A stretch of 64,000 nucleotides of DNA, taken from NCBI RefSeq assembly GCF_014635025.1, contig NZ_BMCE01000002.1, forward strand, positions 310,001 through 374,000. Direction: 5' to 3'. This document shows positions 1-7,518 of the stretch, in pieces (position 1 is the first letter of the stretch; each line of letters starts with the position of its first letter). A program made the translations under genes and the position numbers. The DNA comes from Fictibacillus barbaricus. GTDB taxonomy: Bacteria; Bacillota; Bacilli; Bacillales; Fictibacillaceae. The notes beneath the pieces are model-generated. The model was not told the origin of the DNA and ran no database searches. It worked only from the letters and a program-made list of their open reading frames with translations.

Positions 1-540
1 AAAGAGGCTGGATTAAAGTTCCGCCTTATTATTACCCCCCTGGGGCACCAAATAATTAATTTTGGGTTTGAAACATAAAGTCCCTCCAGCTGTTTCAATG
101 GAGATTTATTTTAAAGCAAGCCGGTTGGTTGAATAAGTAATTATCCTAATTTGAAGGAACGCTGACGCAAAAATAATCCACTGCCTCATCTTGAGAATAG
201 TCTATATAAACAGTATGATTCTCTTAAAAAAGATCGATTTAATTATGTAGGTAACTGAAACCTAGTTTGAACATAAAAGAACCGACAGTGTTTTTGGTAA
301 TTGAAATTTTATTTAAACTTACAGGTGCTTTTTCCTCTTGAGGAGAATAGCACCTTCTTGTAGTACAAGAAGGTTAGTACAATAATTATCTGCTAATTTC
401 CCCAACTAAAATATTGTATATAAATAAGTAAACGTTTGACTATTTTTATGAATTTAGACAAGTTTCCTATGCCTTTTCACTAGCATGATACATATAATGC
501 AGGGACAAGTATAAGTCAATCATATTTAGGAGGAAACAAT
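1..540. other. Gene-free leader region with hairpins
   Basis: No open frame with a ribosome binding site is visible here. Two overlapping dyads lie at 324-374: GGTGCT pairs with AGCACC around an inner TTCCTC/GAGGA pairing (324-353), and an 11-bp perfect arm ACCTTCTTGTA pairs with its complement at 352-374. The first resembles the terminator at 3627-3660, so it probably marks the 3' end of a gene that has been lost. The end of the region (430-540) is a promoter-type block duplicated at 3763-3871. Confidence 0.6.
430..540 (+). promoter_or_regulatory. Duplicated upstream block of first cotB-like gene
   Basis: About 110 bases run almost identically here and at 3763-3871. The shared core is about 30 identical bases around CACTAGCATGATACATATAA (first copy about 470-500). 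Both copies end in AGGAGGAAACA followed by a TTG start. The conservation implies a promoter and 5' leader. CATATAATG resembles the -10 of mother-cell sigma factors, but no convincing -35 is seen, so the sigma factor is not assigned. Confidence 0.6.
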
Positions 541-1233
541 TTGAATACTAATATCACTTGTAATCTATCAGCAAAAAAGGTTCGTAATCTGTTAGGTCAA
601 TTTATTCAAGTAAATGCAGGGGGACCTGAATCTAGAGAAGGGAGACTAATTTTTGTAGGAAAAGACTTTCTTATAATTGAATCTTTCGAGAAAGATGGTC
701 AAAGAAAAGAAAAAGACCAGGATAAGGAAAAAGGCAAAAAACATAAAGAATTGATTTTCTATCCATTAATCCATGTAGACGCCATCATCGTTAAAGCAGA
801 TAAATTATGCCGTCCAATGAAAAAAGAATGCATAGATTATACTTTCCACGAGGTATTGAAACACTTCAAGAAACATAAAGTGAAAATTAACCGAGGAGGT
901 AAAGTAGAAGGTATACTTGTTGCCATTCACAAAGACACGATTGAATTAGTAAGGAATGACGAAATTATTGTTATTCCAATCTGCCGAATTAAAAGCTTAA
1001 GTCAAATTAGCAGATGTAATAAAGACAATAAAAAAGACGAGTTGGCAAATAATAAAGCCAAAAAAGAATCTTCTTCCAAAAAAGAGTCTTCTAATAAAAA
1101 AGAATCTTCTCATAAATTCATGAGTGAATCATCATCCTCTTCTTTCCCCTCTCACGAATGGAATAGTGAATCATCTTCATCATCTTCTTCATCCTCATCA
1201 TCTTCTTCATCTTGGATAAGAATAGAAAGCTAA
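541..1233 (+). CDS. CotB-like spore coat protein (copy 1)
   Basis: Probable outer spore coat protein related to CotB. The 230-residue protein has two Sm-like repeats. The first (about 10-90) carries the CotB signature VNAGGPESREGRL. The second (about 105-160) carries KINRGGKVEGILV and ends in an IPICRIKSLS strand. A Lys/Ser-rich tail follows (about 165-230), with KKESS units and long serine runs, like the CotB tail that the CotH kinase phosphorylates in B. subtilis. The TTG start is set by AGGAGG seven bases upstream and matches the paralogue at 3872. The first repeat carries an inserted KDKEKGKKHK-type basic stretch absent from B. subtilis CotB as I know it. No cotH gene is in the window. 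Coat location is inferred from the family. Confidence 0.8.
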   Translation: MNTNITCNLSAKKVRNLLGQFIQVNAGGPESREGRLIFVGKDFLIIESFEKDGQRKEKDQDKEKGKKHKELIFYPLIHVDAIIVKADKLCRPMKKECIDYTFHEVLKHFKKHKVKINRGGKVEGILVAIHKDTIELVRNDEIIVIPICRIKSLSQISRCNKDNKKDELANNKAKKESSSKKESSNKKESSHKFMSESSSSSFPSHEWNSESSSSSSSSSSSSSSWIRIES

Positions 1234-1301
1234 ACCATGTAATCCACTAGCAAGATTAATAACAGATCAAAGGTAGTTGGTATAGACTGTTATTTTAAGC
1301 A

Positions 1302-1334
1302 ATGTCCTGTTTTTTAAACAGGACATGCTTTTAT
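1302..1334 (+). terminator. Terminator after first cotB-like gene
   Basis: ATGTCCTGTTT (1302-1312) pairs perfectly with AAACAGGACAT (1316-1326) and is followed by GCTTTTAT. The same stem recurs after the second copy at 4704-4728. Confidence 0.7.
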
Positions 1335-1352
1335 AAGCAAGGAGGTAAAATA

Positions 1353-1511
1353 TTGTTATTTACACTTTTCATTATTTCTCAAGGGTATTTACTCTACAAG
1401 TTAGTAATGCCGATCGAGAATCAAACAAAAAGTAGAAGCCAGGAACTTTCTTACTCTTCAAATAACCAAATTAATGTTTATATGAAGAAAGTGGCAGACC
1501 CGCATGCTTGA
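1353..1511 (+). CDS. Small membrane peptide, 52 aa
   Basis: A longer frame begins at ATG 1302, but that ATG lies inside the terminator stem. The TTG at 1353 sits behind a strong AAGGAGGT at 1339-1346 and is the likely start. The product would be 52 residues, with a hydrophobic N-terminal segment (FTLFIISQGYLLYKLV) acting as one membrane helix or uncleaved signal, then a polar tail. Its stop overlaps the ATG of the transporter gene by eight bases (ATGCTTGA), so translation is probably coupled. I do not recognise a family. It could be a small transporter subunit or only a leader that feeds ribosomes into the next gene. Confidence 0.5.
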   Translation: MLFTLFIISQGYLLYKLVMPIENQTKSRSQELSYSSNNQINVYMKKVADPHA

Positions 1512-2862
1512 TTCTTCTCTTTTTCTAACAATTACTATTTTTACAACAACGATTTTTTTAATCATGTGGAACCCTTGGCGTTTGAATGAAACAATTCCAA
1601 CCAGTATTGGTGCCCTTTTATTTATTCTACTCGGGATTGTGCATGTATCTGATCTATTTGACATCTTTTTTATGGTAAGCGGTGCATCTATAACGATTCT
1701 TTCAACAATCGTAATGTCCATCATCTTGGAAAGCATTGGATTTTTCAATTGGGTAGCATATAACCTCGTGCAAAGATCTAACCAATCCGGAATAAAGCTG
1801 TTTATCTATATTAACTTGCTTTGTTATTTAATGACTTTGTTTATTAATAACGATGGAAGCATCCTCATTACTACACCTATCATCATAAAAACGTTAAATA
1901 TGCTTCAACTAAAAAACCACCAGAAGATTGCTTTCCTGCTGCCAGGAGCCCTCACCGCAACTGCATCAAGTGCACCTATCGCCATAAGCAATATCGCCAA
2001 TTTAATCGCACTTAAAATTGTAGGACTGGATATTAACAGCTACGTAAACCTTATGTTTGTTCCCTCAATGATCGGAATAATTTCAATTGTACTATTGTTA
2101 TTTTTGTTTTACGAAAAAGATATTCCCAAAAAACTGCCTCCTGTTTATTTCACGGCCATGAACTATAATAAAGCATCTCGTATCGTCCCTCATCCGTTAG
2201 CTAATAAACAACACTTAGAAGTTGATTGGTGGATGTTTAAAGTTTGTATTAGCGTTGTTATTGTTACTCGCCTTGCATTCTTCATTCTTGCACCGATGGG
2301 GGTTCCTATTGAATGGGTTGCAATTGCAGGCGCACTTGTTCTAATCATTATCCGGTGGCATCGAAACAAGACCGGTCTAAAAGATGTAATTGCGAAAACG
2401 CCTTGGCATATTCTTTTATTCGCATTCAGTATGTATATATTAATTTTTGGGATGCAGAATATTGGACTTACCTCTCTTATTGTTCGGTATATTCAAGGGA
2501 TCATTGAGGCTGGACATTTACATTCGATCTTCACTATGGGCTTTTTGCTTACCGGGATGTCAAATATTTTTAATAATCTACCTGCAATAATGGTTGGAAC
2601 ATTAACACTTACTGAAATGCAGCTTGATCAGCATCTTTTGCAAGTCTCATATTTAGCAAGCATCTTGGGCAGCGATATTGGAGCTTTACTAACTCCAATA
2701 GGTACTTTAGCCACTTTATTGTGGATGTACATTTTAAAAGAAAATGGAATTACAATCAGCTGGAAACATTATGTGAAAGCGACGATAGCAGTTATTCCAA
2801 TCGGACTTGTTATCAGTCTCTTAAGCTTATATTTTTGGACTGAATGGATATTTCATTTATAG
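1504..2862 (+). CDS. ArsB/NhaD-family anion or ion transporter
   Basis: A 452-residue polytopic membrane protein of the ion transporter superfamily that includes ArsB and NhaD. Visible features are roughly a dozen hydrophobic helices, the segment FINNDGSILITTPII (about 117-131) typical of the first re-entrant half, and the matching NIFNNLPAIMVGTL (about 357-370) in the second half. The FxNND and FNNLPA pair is characteristic of this superfamily. No arsR or arsC lies nearby, so arsenite export is not supported by context. The gene sits between two CotB-like genes and just before a three-repeat Sm-like protein whose ribosome binding site overlaps this stop. The start ATG overlaps the upstream 52-aa gene and has only a weak site of its own. 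Substrate unknown. Confidence 0.8.
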   Translation: MLDSSLFLTITIFTTTIFLIMWNPWRLNETIPTSIGALLFILLGIVHVSDLFDIFFMVSGASITILSTIVMSIILESIGFFNWVAYNLVQRSNQSGIKLFIYINLLCYLMTLFINNDGSILITTPIIIKTLNMLQLKNHQKIAFLLPGALTATASSAPIAISNIANLIALKIVGLDINSYVNLMFVPSMIGIISIVLLLFLFYEKDIPKKLPPVYFTAMNYNKASRIVPHPLANKQHLEVDWWMFKVCISVVIVTRLAFFILAPMGVPIEWVAIAGALVLIIIRWHRNKTGLKDVIAKTPWHILLFAFSMYILIFGMQNIGLTSLIVRYIQGIIEAGHLHSIFTMGFLLTGMSNIFNNLPAIMVGTLTLTEMQLDQHLLQVSYLASILGSDIGALLTPIGTLATLLWMYILKENGITISWKHYVKATIAVIPIGLVISLLSLYFWTEWIFHL

Positions 2863-2873
2863 GAGGATTAAAT

Positions 2874-3539
2874 TTGAGTTTATATAATAGTTTTATTGGA
2901 GAGACGGTTGAACTTTCCATCAGCGATAAAAAGAGCATAACAGGCATGTTGATCGATATTGGAAATGATATTATTGTTATGTTTGACGGTAAAAATTTTA
3001 TTTATATACCTAAAATTCACATTCATCGACTAAGCAGAACGACAGATTATGAATTGAACATCATTAAACCAGATAGTTTCCCCATAGAGTTAGAGGAAGA
3101 ATCGTTTTCCCTCAGAAAAGTATTAACTAACGCTAAAGGTATTTTTTCTGAAGTTTTTATTACAAACAATCAATCCATACACGGATATATCACTAACATT
3201 ATGAATGATTATTTCATTTTTTACTCTCCCGTTTATAAGATGATGTTAATTCCTATGCATCACCTAAAATGGCTGATTCCATACCAAGAAAATGAAAGAC
3301 CTTATTCACTTTCGAATAATGAACTTCCTTTAGTTCCTATTCAAATTTCGTTAGCTCGAACATTTACTGAACAGTGTAAAAAATATGAAGGAAAACTTGT
3401 CATCATTGATTTAGGTATGGATGTTAACAAAATAGGAAAACTGGTTAAGATGGACAATAGTCAAATTCAACTAACCATTAGAAGAAATAAAACGGTATTC
3501 CTTAATGTACACCATATTAAAACACTGCATCTTCCATAG
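2874..3539 (+). CDS. Triple Sm-like (CotB-type) repeat protein
   Basis: A 221-residue protein built from three copies of one beta-rich unit (about 3-48, 70-135 and 155-220). Each copy shows G-x-hydrophobic near its start, a central IxGxLxxIxND-like turn, and an ending such as IPKIHIHRLS, IPMHHLKWLI or NVHHIKTLHL. The ending matches the HHIKSIS strand of CotB repeats, so this looks like a tail-less relative of the flanking coat proteins. The TTG at 2874 is preferred over the upstream ATG at 2844 because TAGGAGG lies at 2860-2866 and the ATG would be inside the transporter gene. It is probably co-transcribed with the transporter; a terminator follows at 3627. Function unknown; a coat or membrane-associated role is an inference. 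Confidence 0.65.
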   Translation: MSLYNSFIGETVELSISDKKSITGMLIDIGNDIIVMFDGKNFIYIPKIHIHRLSRTTDYELNIIKPDSFPIELEEESFSLRKVLTNAKGIFSEVFITNNQSIHGYITNIMNDYFIFYSPVYKMMLIPMHHLKWLIPYQENERPYSLSNNELPLVPIQISLARTFTEQCKKYEGKLVIIDLGMDVNKIGKLVKMDNSQIQLTIRRNKTVFLNVHHIKTLHLP

Positions 3540-3626
3540 ATACTTATAGCAAAATCAGCAGGCGGAAATTCTATTTAACATCCCTATCTCTCTTCCCACT
3601 CTTGAAATATTGTTTACAGAAACTAG

Positions 3627-3660
3627 GTGCTTATCTAAAAAAGGTAAGCACTTTTCTTAT
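3627..3660 (+). terminator. Terminator of transporter / Sm-like operon
   Basis: GTGCTTATC pairs with GGTAAGCAC around a TAAAAAA loop, followed by TTTTCTTATT. Confidence 0.75.
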
Positions 3661-3762
3661 TCTCCAAATAAAAGATCTACACCACTCTTTTTTGCTTTTA
3701 AAGCCTGAAATCCCATGTTGTTAGATTTGATAGATTTGACAATGCAATGAATGCGAAATGTT

Positions 3763-3871
3763 AAACGAATGACTATTTTTATGAATTTAGACAAGTGCCC
3801 TGTGCCTTTTCACTAGCATGATACATATAATGCATGGACAAATGTAGTCGAATAAATAAGGAGGAAACATT
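3763..3871 (+). promoter_or_regulatory. Duplicated upstream block of second cotB-like gene
   Basis: Second copy of the 430-540 block. The 30-base core (about 3803-3833) is identical, and the leader ends in AAGGAGGAAACA before a TTG start. Confidence 0.6.
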
Positions 3872-4630
3872 TTGAGTAAAAAAGATAACTGTACCTTATC
3901 AGTCAAAAAGGTTTGTAAGTGGTTAGGTCAAGTAATCCAAGTAAATGCAGGGGGACCTGAATCTAGAGTAGGTAGGTTGGTTTGTGTAGGAAAAGACTTC
4001 CTTGCTATTGAATCGTTTAGGAAGGATGGTAAAGGAAAAGACAAAGACCACGATAAAGGCAAAGGTAAAAAACATGATGAGGATTTAATATATTATCAAT
4101 TAGATCATGTGGATGCTATCTTTGTTAAGGCAGACGAATTATGCCCTATGAAAAAAGATTGCACAGATTTGACCTTCCGTGAAGTATTGAAAAAATTCAA
4201 GAAACATAAGGTAAAAATTAACCGAGGAGGTAAAATCGAGGGGATACTTGTTGCCATTCATAAGAAAACGATTGAATTAATTAAAAACGATGAAATTATT
4301 TACATTCCAATTTGCAGAATTAAGAGCTTTAGCGAAATTGGAGAATGTAAGAAAGACAATAAGAAAGACGAATCATCTAATAATAAAGGTAAAAAAGATA
4401 ATAAAGGCAAAAAAGATAATAAAGACAAAAAAGAGTCTTCTTCCAAAAAAGAGTCTTCTCATAGAAAAGAATCTTCTCATAAATGCGATAGTGAATCATC
4501 ATCTTCATCATCTTCATCATCTTCATCTTTCAAACATGAATCTTCTCACAAAGACAAACATGAATCTTCTCACAAAGACAAACATGAATCATCATCATCC
4601 TCTTCGGTCTGGTTAAAAAAAAAAAAATAA
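3872..4630 (+). CDS. CotB-like spore coat protein (copy 2)
   Basis: A 252-residue paralogue of the gene at 541. Both Sm-like repeats are kept (VNAGGPESRVGRL at about 23-35; KINRGGKIEGILV at about 115-127, ending in IPICRIKSFS). The tail from about 165 is longer and contains tandem KGKKDNK and HKDKHESS units and serine runs, ending in a lysine stretch encoded by an A-run at 4614-4628. The A-run and tandem units are prone to slippage, so length may vary between strains. The TTG start has AAGGAGG upstream. Leader and terminator are shared with copy 1, which points to a segmental duplication. Coat role inferred from CotB. Confidence 0.8.
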   Translation: MSKKDNCTLSVKKVCKWLGQVIQVNAGGPESRVGRLVCVGKDFLAIESFRKDGKGKDKDHDKGKGKKHDEDLIYYQLDHVDAIFVKADELCPMKKDCTDLTFREVLKKFKKHKVKINRGGKIEGILVAIHKKTIELIKNDEIIYIPICRIKSFSEIGECKKDNKKDESSNNKGKKDNKGKKDNKDKKESSSKKESSHRKESSHKCDSESSSSSSSSSSSFKHESSHKDKHESSHKDKHESSSSSSVWLKKKK

Positions 4631-4945
4631 ACATTGTAATTACTGAGTAATGATAATAAACTTGATCAAAAAGTTTGATTTTTAGATTGTTATTTTTTAA
4701 TCAATGTCCTGTTGAAAAAACAGGACATTATATGCTTATATATGAAAATTTTTTTAGAAAACGTTTAAACAACCTTCATCTTTTCATAATATTCGCTTTC
4801 GACTAAATTAAGAGTTTGCGCTTAGCAAAAAGCTAAGCATAGAAGTACTTAAAATCAAGCAGGGTTACATCGTTTTGCAAGATTTAAAGTTGCTTCACCT
4901 GTGTCAAGATCATAAACTAAGCGTGATAAAATTCCTGTCTCGAGT
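4631..4945. other. Intergenic region between cotB-like gene and germination remnant
   Basis: It contains the terminator at 4704-4735. From about 4867 to 4945 the minus strand reads an open stretch with LVYDLDTGEATLNLAKR in a different frame from the GerAC remnant. It may be the tail of another lost gene. No intact gene seen. Confidence 0.45.
4704..4735 (+). terminator. Terminator after second cotB-like gene
   Basis: ATGTCCTG (4704-4711) pairs with CAGGACAT (4721-4728), the same stem as at 1302-1326. The preceding GTTATTTT...CAATGTCCTG is also shared. Confidence 0.65.
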
Positions 4946-5455
4946 TGGCTCGTTATCGTTAACTTTTAGCGTTATCGTTCCGCTTTTACTTTTGTGACCA
5001 TTCAGGAGTAAAAACATCCTGGATTCTGGATCATCTAATGTTCCATACCATCTTATCGTGGTGAAACATAGCCGTTCCCTTTACGTATGCTTTATTTTCT
5101 TTCTCTAAGACCTCGATGTATGGTAGAAAGAAGTCTTTTCCTTTTAGATACATGGTGGTACAGATGGACTGTGTATTTTCAATCCGTATCAGTCCGTCGT
5201 CTGCATTACTCCTAGACAAGTTCGGATAATATTCCGTATCAAGAGGCGTTTCACCCGGCCGGATGCTGAGCGCCTTTTTTGCATCCCCGTTATCCCGAAT
5301 AAAGTGCTGTTTGGATACTTCTTTGCCATCAGCCAAATGAGAACAATCAGTAATTGCACAACGATTCCAGATAGGATAATGGAAAGCCAGCTATCTGTTT
5401 TTGATTTATGAAAAACATCATAAGGAAGTGAAATAACGGCTATTCAAAGGCGATA
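4946..5455 (-). pseudogene. Decayed gerAB-gerAC germinant receptor remnant
   Basis: Reading the minus strand from about 5455, one frame gives AVISLPYDVFHKSKTDSW, then a hydrophobic helix, then MAKKYPNSTLFGIT. This is the N-terminal region of a GerAB-type spore germinant receptor permease. Near 5280 homology switches frame to a GerAC (Ger(x)C) lipoprotein interior with FFLPYIEVLEKENKAYVKG and FHHDKMV. An extra T near 5043 then shifts the frame, after which GTLDDPESRMFLLLNG continues the GerAC pattern to about 4946. The middle and end of gerAB and the start of gerAC are absent, and the rest is frameshifted, so no functional receptor is made. An internal deletion joined the two genes. Confidence 0.75.
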
Positions 5456-5473
5456 ATTAGAGGTAGAAAAATA

Positions 5474-5513
5474 AGAAAAAACCCCTAACAAAAATTATGT
5501 TAAGGGTTTAATT
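5474..5513 (-). terminator. Terminator after PTS-transketolase operon
   Basis: On the minus strand AACCCTTAACA pairs with TGTTAGGGGTT and is followed by TTTTCTTATTTTTC. Confidence 0.7.
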
Positions 5514-5625
5514 GTTTTTAAAAATAGCATACCAATTATTTTGGTGGTTGCCTTTCCAAATTCCAATAAGAATCATTTACCTAACCAAAAGGAATCTTCC
5601 CTTCCAAAAATAGGGTGTCTGGTAC

Positions 5626-6585
5626 CTACTTAATTTTCAATTCTTTCACAGCATCGATGATATCTTTTACAGTTAAATTATAGAATTCTTTCAGGTAGTC
5701 AGCTTTACCGACTTGGCCGAATTGTTCTTTTACGCCGACTCGTCTCATTCGAGTTGGACAATGTTCGCTTAAGACTTCTGCTACTGCACTTCCTAAACCG
5801 CCTATAATATTGTGGTTTTCTGCTGTTACGACTGCTTTTGTTTTTGAAGCGTATTTAACAATTAAATCTATGTCAATCGGCTTAATTGAATACATATCAA
5901 TCACCGTTGCATCAATTCCCATTTTGTGAAGAAGGTCTGCTGCTTTTAATGATTCTGCCACCATAATGCCGCTTGCAATTAGCGAAACATCGCCACCTTC
6001 GCGAAGAACCTTACCTTTACCAGTTTCAAAGACTTCATTTTCATCATAAAGTTTAACGGCATTTTTACGAATGGTCCGAATGTAATGGATTCCGTACTCT
6101 TTTTCAACTTTTCTTAGCATGTATCCGAGCATGGTTCCATCACTCACTTCAAAAACATGAGAATTAGGTATTAAACGAACAAGACCTAAATCCTCAAACG
6201 CCATATGAGTACCGCCATTATGCTCAGCAGTAACACCTGAGTCAGACCCTAAAATTTTCAAATTCAATTTTGCATAAGCCCCCGAAACAAACAACTGGTC
6301 AAAGGCACGGCGTGTGGCAAATTGAGCAAATGTATGCAGGAAAGGAATTTTTCCGGTAAGAGCTAATCCAGCAGCTACTCCAACCATATTTGCTTCCATG
6401 ATTCCGCAATTAATCAATTGTTTTGGTATTTGTCCATTAATTTTATTGGTGGAAATCGCACTCATCAAATCAGCTTCTAATGCTATTACATTTGAATTGT
6501 TTTTAGCTAATTCCAATATGGTGTTAGCATAGACCTGCCGCATTTCGATTTTATCAAATTCATATGATTGCGGTGTTTGAATCAT
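5626..6585 (-). CDS. Transketolase, C-terminal subunit
   Basis: A 319-residue protein matching the pyrimidine-binding and C-terminal domains of thiamine-diphosphate transketolase. It includes the EANMVGVAAGLAL region (about 63-75), with the glutamate that activates the cofactor within GIMEANM, and a C-terminal domain with SLIASGIMV and TAENHNIIGGLGSAV. Its ATG overlaps the stop of the N-terminal subunit (TAATG), so equimolar coupled synthesis is likely. Full-length transketolase is about 660 residues, and 282 plus 319 accounts for a split enzyme. It would transfer a two-carbon ketol unit between sugar phosphates. Together with the adjacent PTS, it probably handles a ketose phosphate produced on uptake. 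The sugar is unknown. Confidence 0.88.
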   Translation of the reverse strand: MIQTPQSYEFDKIEMRQVYANTILELAKNNSNVIALEADLMSAISTNKINGQIPKQLINCGIMEANMVGVAAGLALTGKIPFLHTFAQFATRRAFDQLFVSGAYAKLNLKILGSDSGVTAEHNGGTHMAFEDLGLVRLIPNSHVFEVSDGTMLGYMLRKVEKEYGIHYIRTIRKNAVKLYDENEVFETGKGKVLREGGDVSLIASGIMVAESLKAADLLHKMGIDATVIDMYSIKPIDIDLIVKYASKTKAVVTAENHNIIGGLGSAVAEVLSEHCPTRMRRVGVKEQFGQVGKADYLKEFYNLTVKDIIDAVKELKIK

Positions 6586-7433
6586 TATGTCACAGCCTTT
6601 CCCAGTTTGTTTTCCAATTGAGTAATGGCAGCTAAGATGGCTGTTTCATCTTCTTGATTGGGACGAATGTGATGGTTATTCTCTTTTTCTTCTAAGTATG
6701 GCACCCCTTGACCTTTTACAGTGTCTAAGATAATCGCTACCGGTTTATCGTTTTGCGCTTTACCCTTTTCGATAGCTTCATAGATTTGCTTTAATGAGCT
6801 ACCATCAACCTTTATTGTATAAAAACCAAAAGCTTTAAATTTTTCTTCAAAATCAAGTGGATCGATAATATCCTTCGTTAGACCGTCAAGCTGCTTTTTA
6901 TTGTCATCGACAAACACAAATAGCTGATTTAATTTATGATGGGAAGCAAATTGAAAGGCTTCCCAGCATTGTCCTTCATTTAATTCTCCATCTCCAACAA
7001 GACTAAAGGTGTAGTTCCCCTTATCAGATAGTTTATGAGAAAGGGCAACTCCAACTGCTGCTGAGATTCCTTGCCCTAACGATCCAGTTGTCATATCAAC
7101 ACCCGGTGTTAAATTTCGATCGGGATGAGAAGGAAGAGTGGTACCGTTTTGGTTAAGTGTATAGAGGATTTCTTCAGGAAAAAAGCCTTTTAATGACAAG
7201 GTTGCGTAAAGGGCAGGACCACCATGTCCTTTTGATAAAATAAAATAATCACGTTCTTCCCATTTTGGATTTCTAGGATTAACCTTCATAACTTCACCAT
7301 ATAATACTGCCAATACTTCAACGATTGACAAGCTCCCGCCGTAATGACCAAAGCCTAGTTGATGCAGTTCCTTTAACGTCATTAACCGAATCTCATCGCG
7401 AAACGTTTCTAAATTCGGAAGATTAGTGTTCAT
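6585..7433 (-). CDS. Transketolase, N-terminal (ThDP-binding) subunit
   Basis: A 282-residue protein with the diphosphate-binding half of transketolase: LGFGHYGGSLSIVEVLAVLY near the start, SKGHGGPALYA (about 67-77), TGSLGQGISAAVG (about 115-127) and the metal/ThDP motif GDGELNEGQCWEAF (about 145-158). The ATG at 7433 is chosen because GGAGGAGA lies just upstream; a longer frame from 7466 would put that site inside the gene. It lies 85 bases after the PTS IIC gene and overlaps the next subunit. Split transketolases of this form occur in bacterial sugar-catabolic loci such as apulose-phosphate utilisation, but no kinase or isomerase accompanies it here. Confidence 0.88.
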   Translation of the reverse strand: MNTNLPNLETFRDEIRLMTLKELHQLGFGHYGGSLSIVEVLAVLYGEVMKVNPRNPKWEERDYFILSKGHGGPALYATLSLKGFFPEEILYTLNQNGTTLPSHPDRNLTPGVDMTTGSLGQGISAAVGVALSHKLSDKGNYTFSLVGDGELNEGQCWEAFQFASHHKLNQLFVFVDDNKKQLDGLTKDIIDPLDFEEKFKAFGFYTIKVDGSSLKQIYEAIEKGKAQNDKPVAIILDTVKGQGVPYLEEKENNHHIRPNQEDETAILAAITQLENKLGKAVT

Positions 7434-7518
7434 TAAAAAATCTCCTCCAATATCCAAGCCTCGCATGCTAGAGGATTGGTATTATAACCCCTAGCATGCT
7501 TAAGCTTTTATTTACAAA

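Larger units (their letters stand above)
3540..3871. other. Intergenic region with terminator and duplicated promoter block
   Basis: No gene seen. It holds the terminator at 3627-3660 and, from 3763, the second copy of the block found at 430-540. The resemblance to the first leader extends upstream to the AGGTGCTT arm of the hairpin, so the duplicated unit includes the end of the preceding gene. Confidence 0.6.

Noticed and set aside
430-540. Sigma-K promoter in front of the cotB-like genes
   Set aside because: CATATAATG is near the sigma-K -10, but no AC element stands at the right distance, so the sigma class was left open.
1065-1215. Short tandem repeats of about 12 bases (AAAGAGTCTTCT, TCATCATCTTCA) as a possible repeat array
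   Set aside because: They encode the Lys/Ser tail of the CotB-like protein in frame and have no spacers; not a CRISPR or regulatory array.
1302-1352. ATG at 1302 as the start of a 69-aa protein
   Set aside because: The ATG is part of the terminator stem and has no ribosome site; the TTG at 1353 has AAGGAGGT.
4290-4616. 108-codon plus-strand frame inside the second cotB-like gene
   Set aside because: Shadow of the Lys/Ser-rich repeats, giving a biased Lys/His/Leu composition with no ribosome site.
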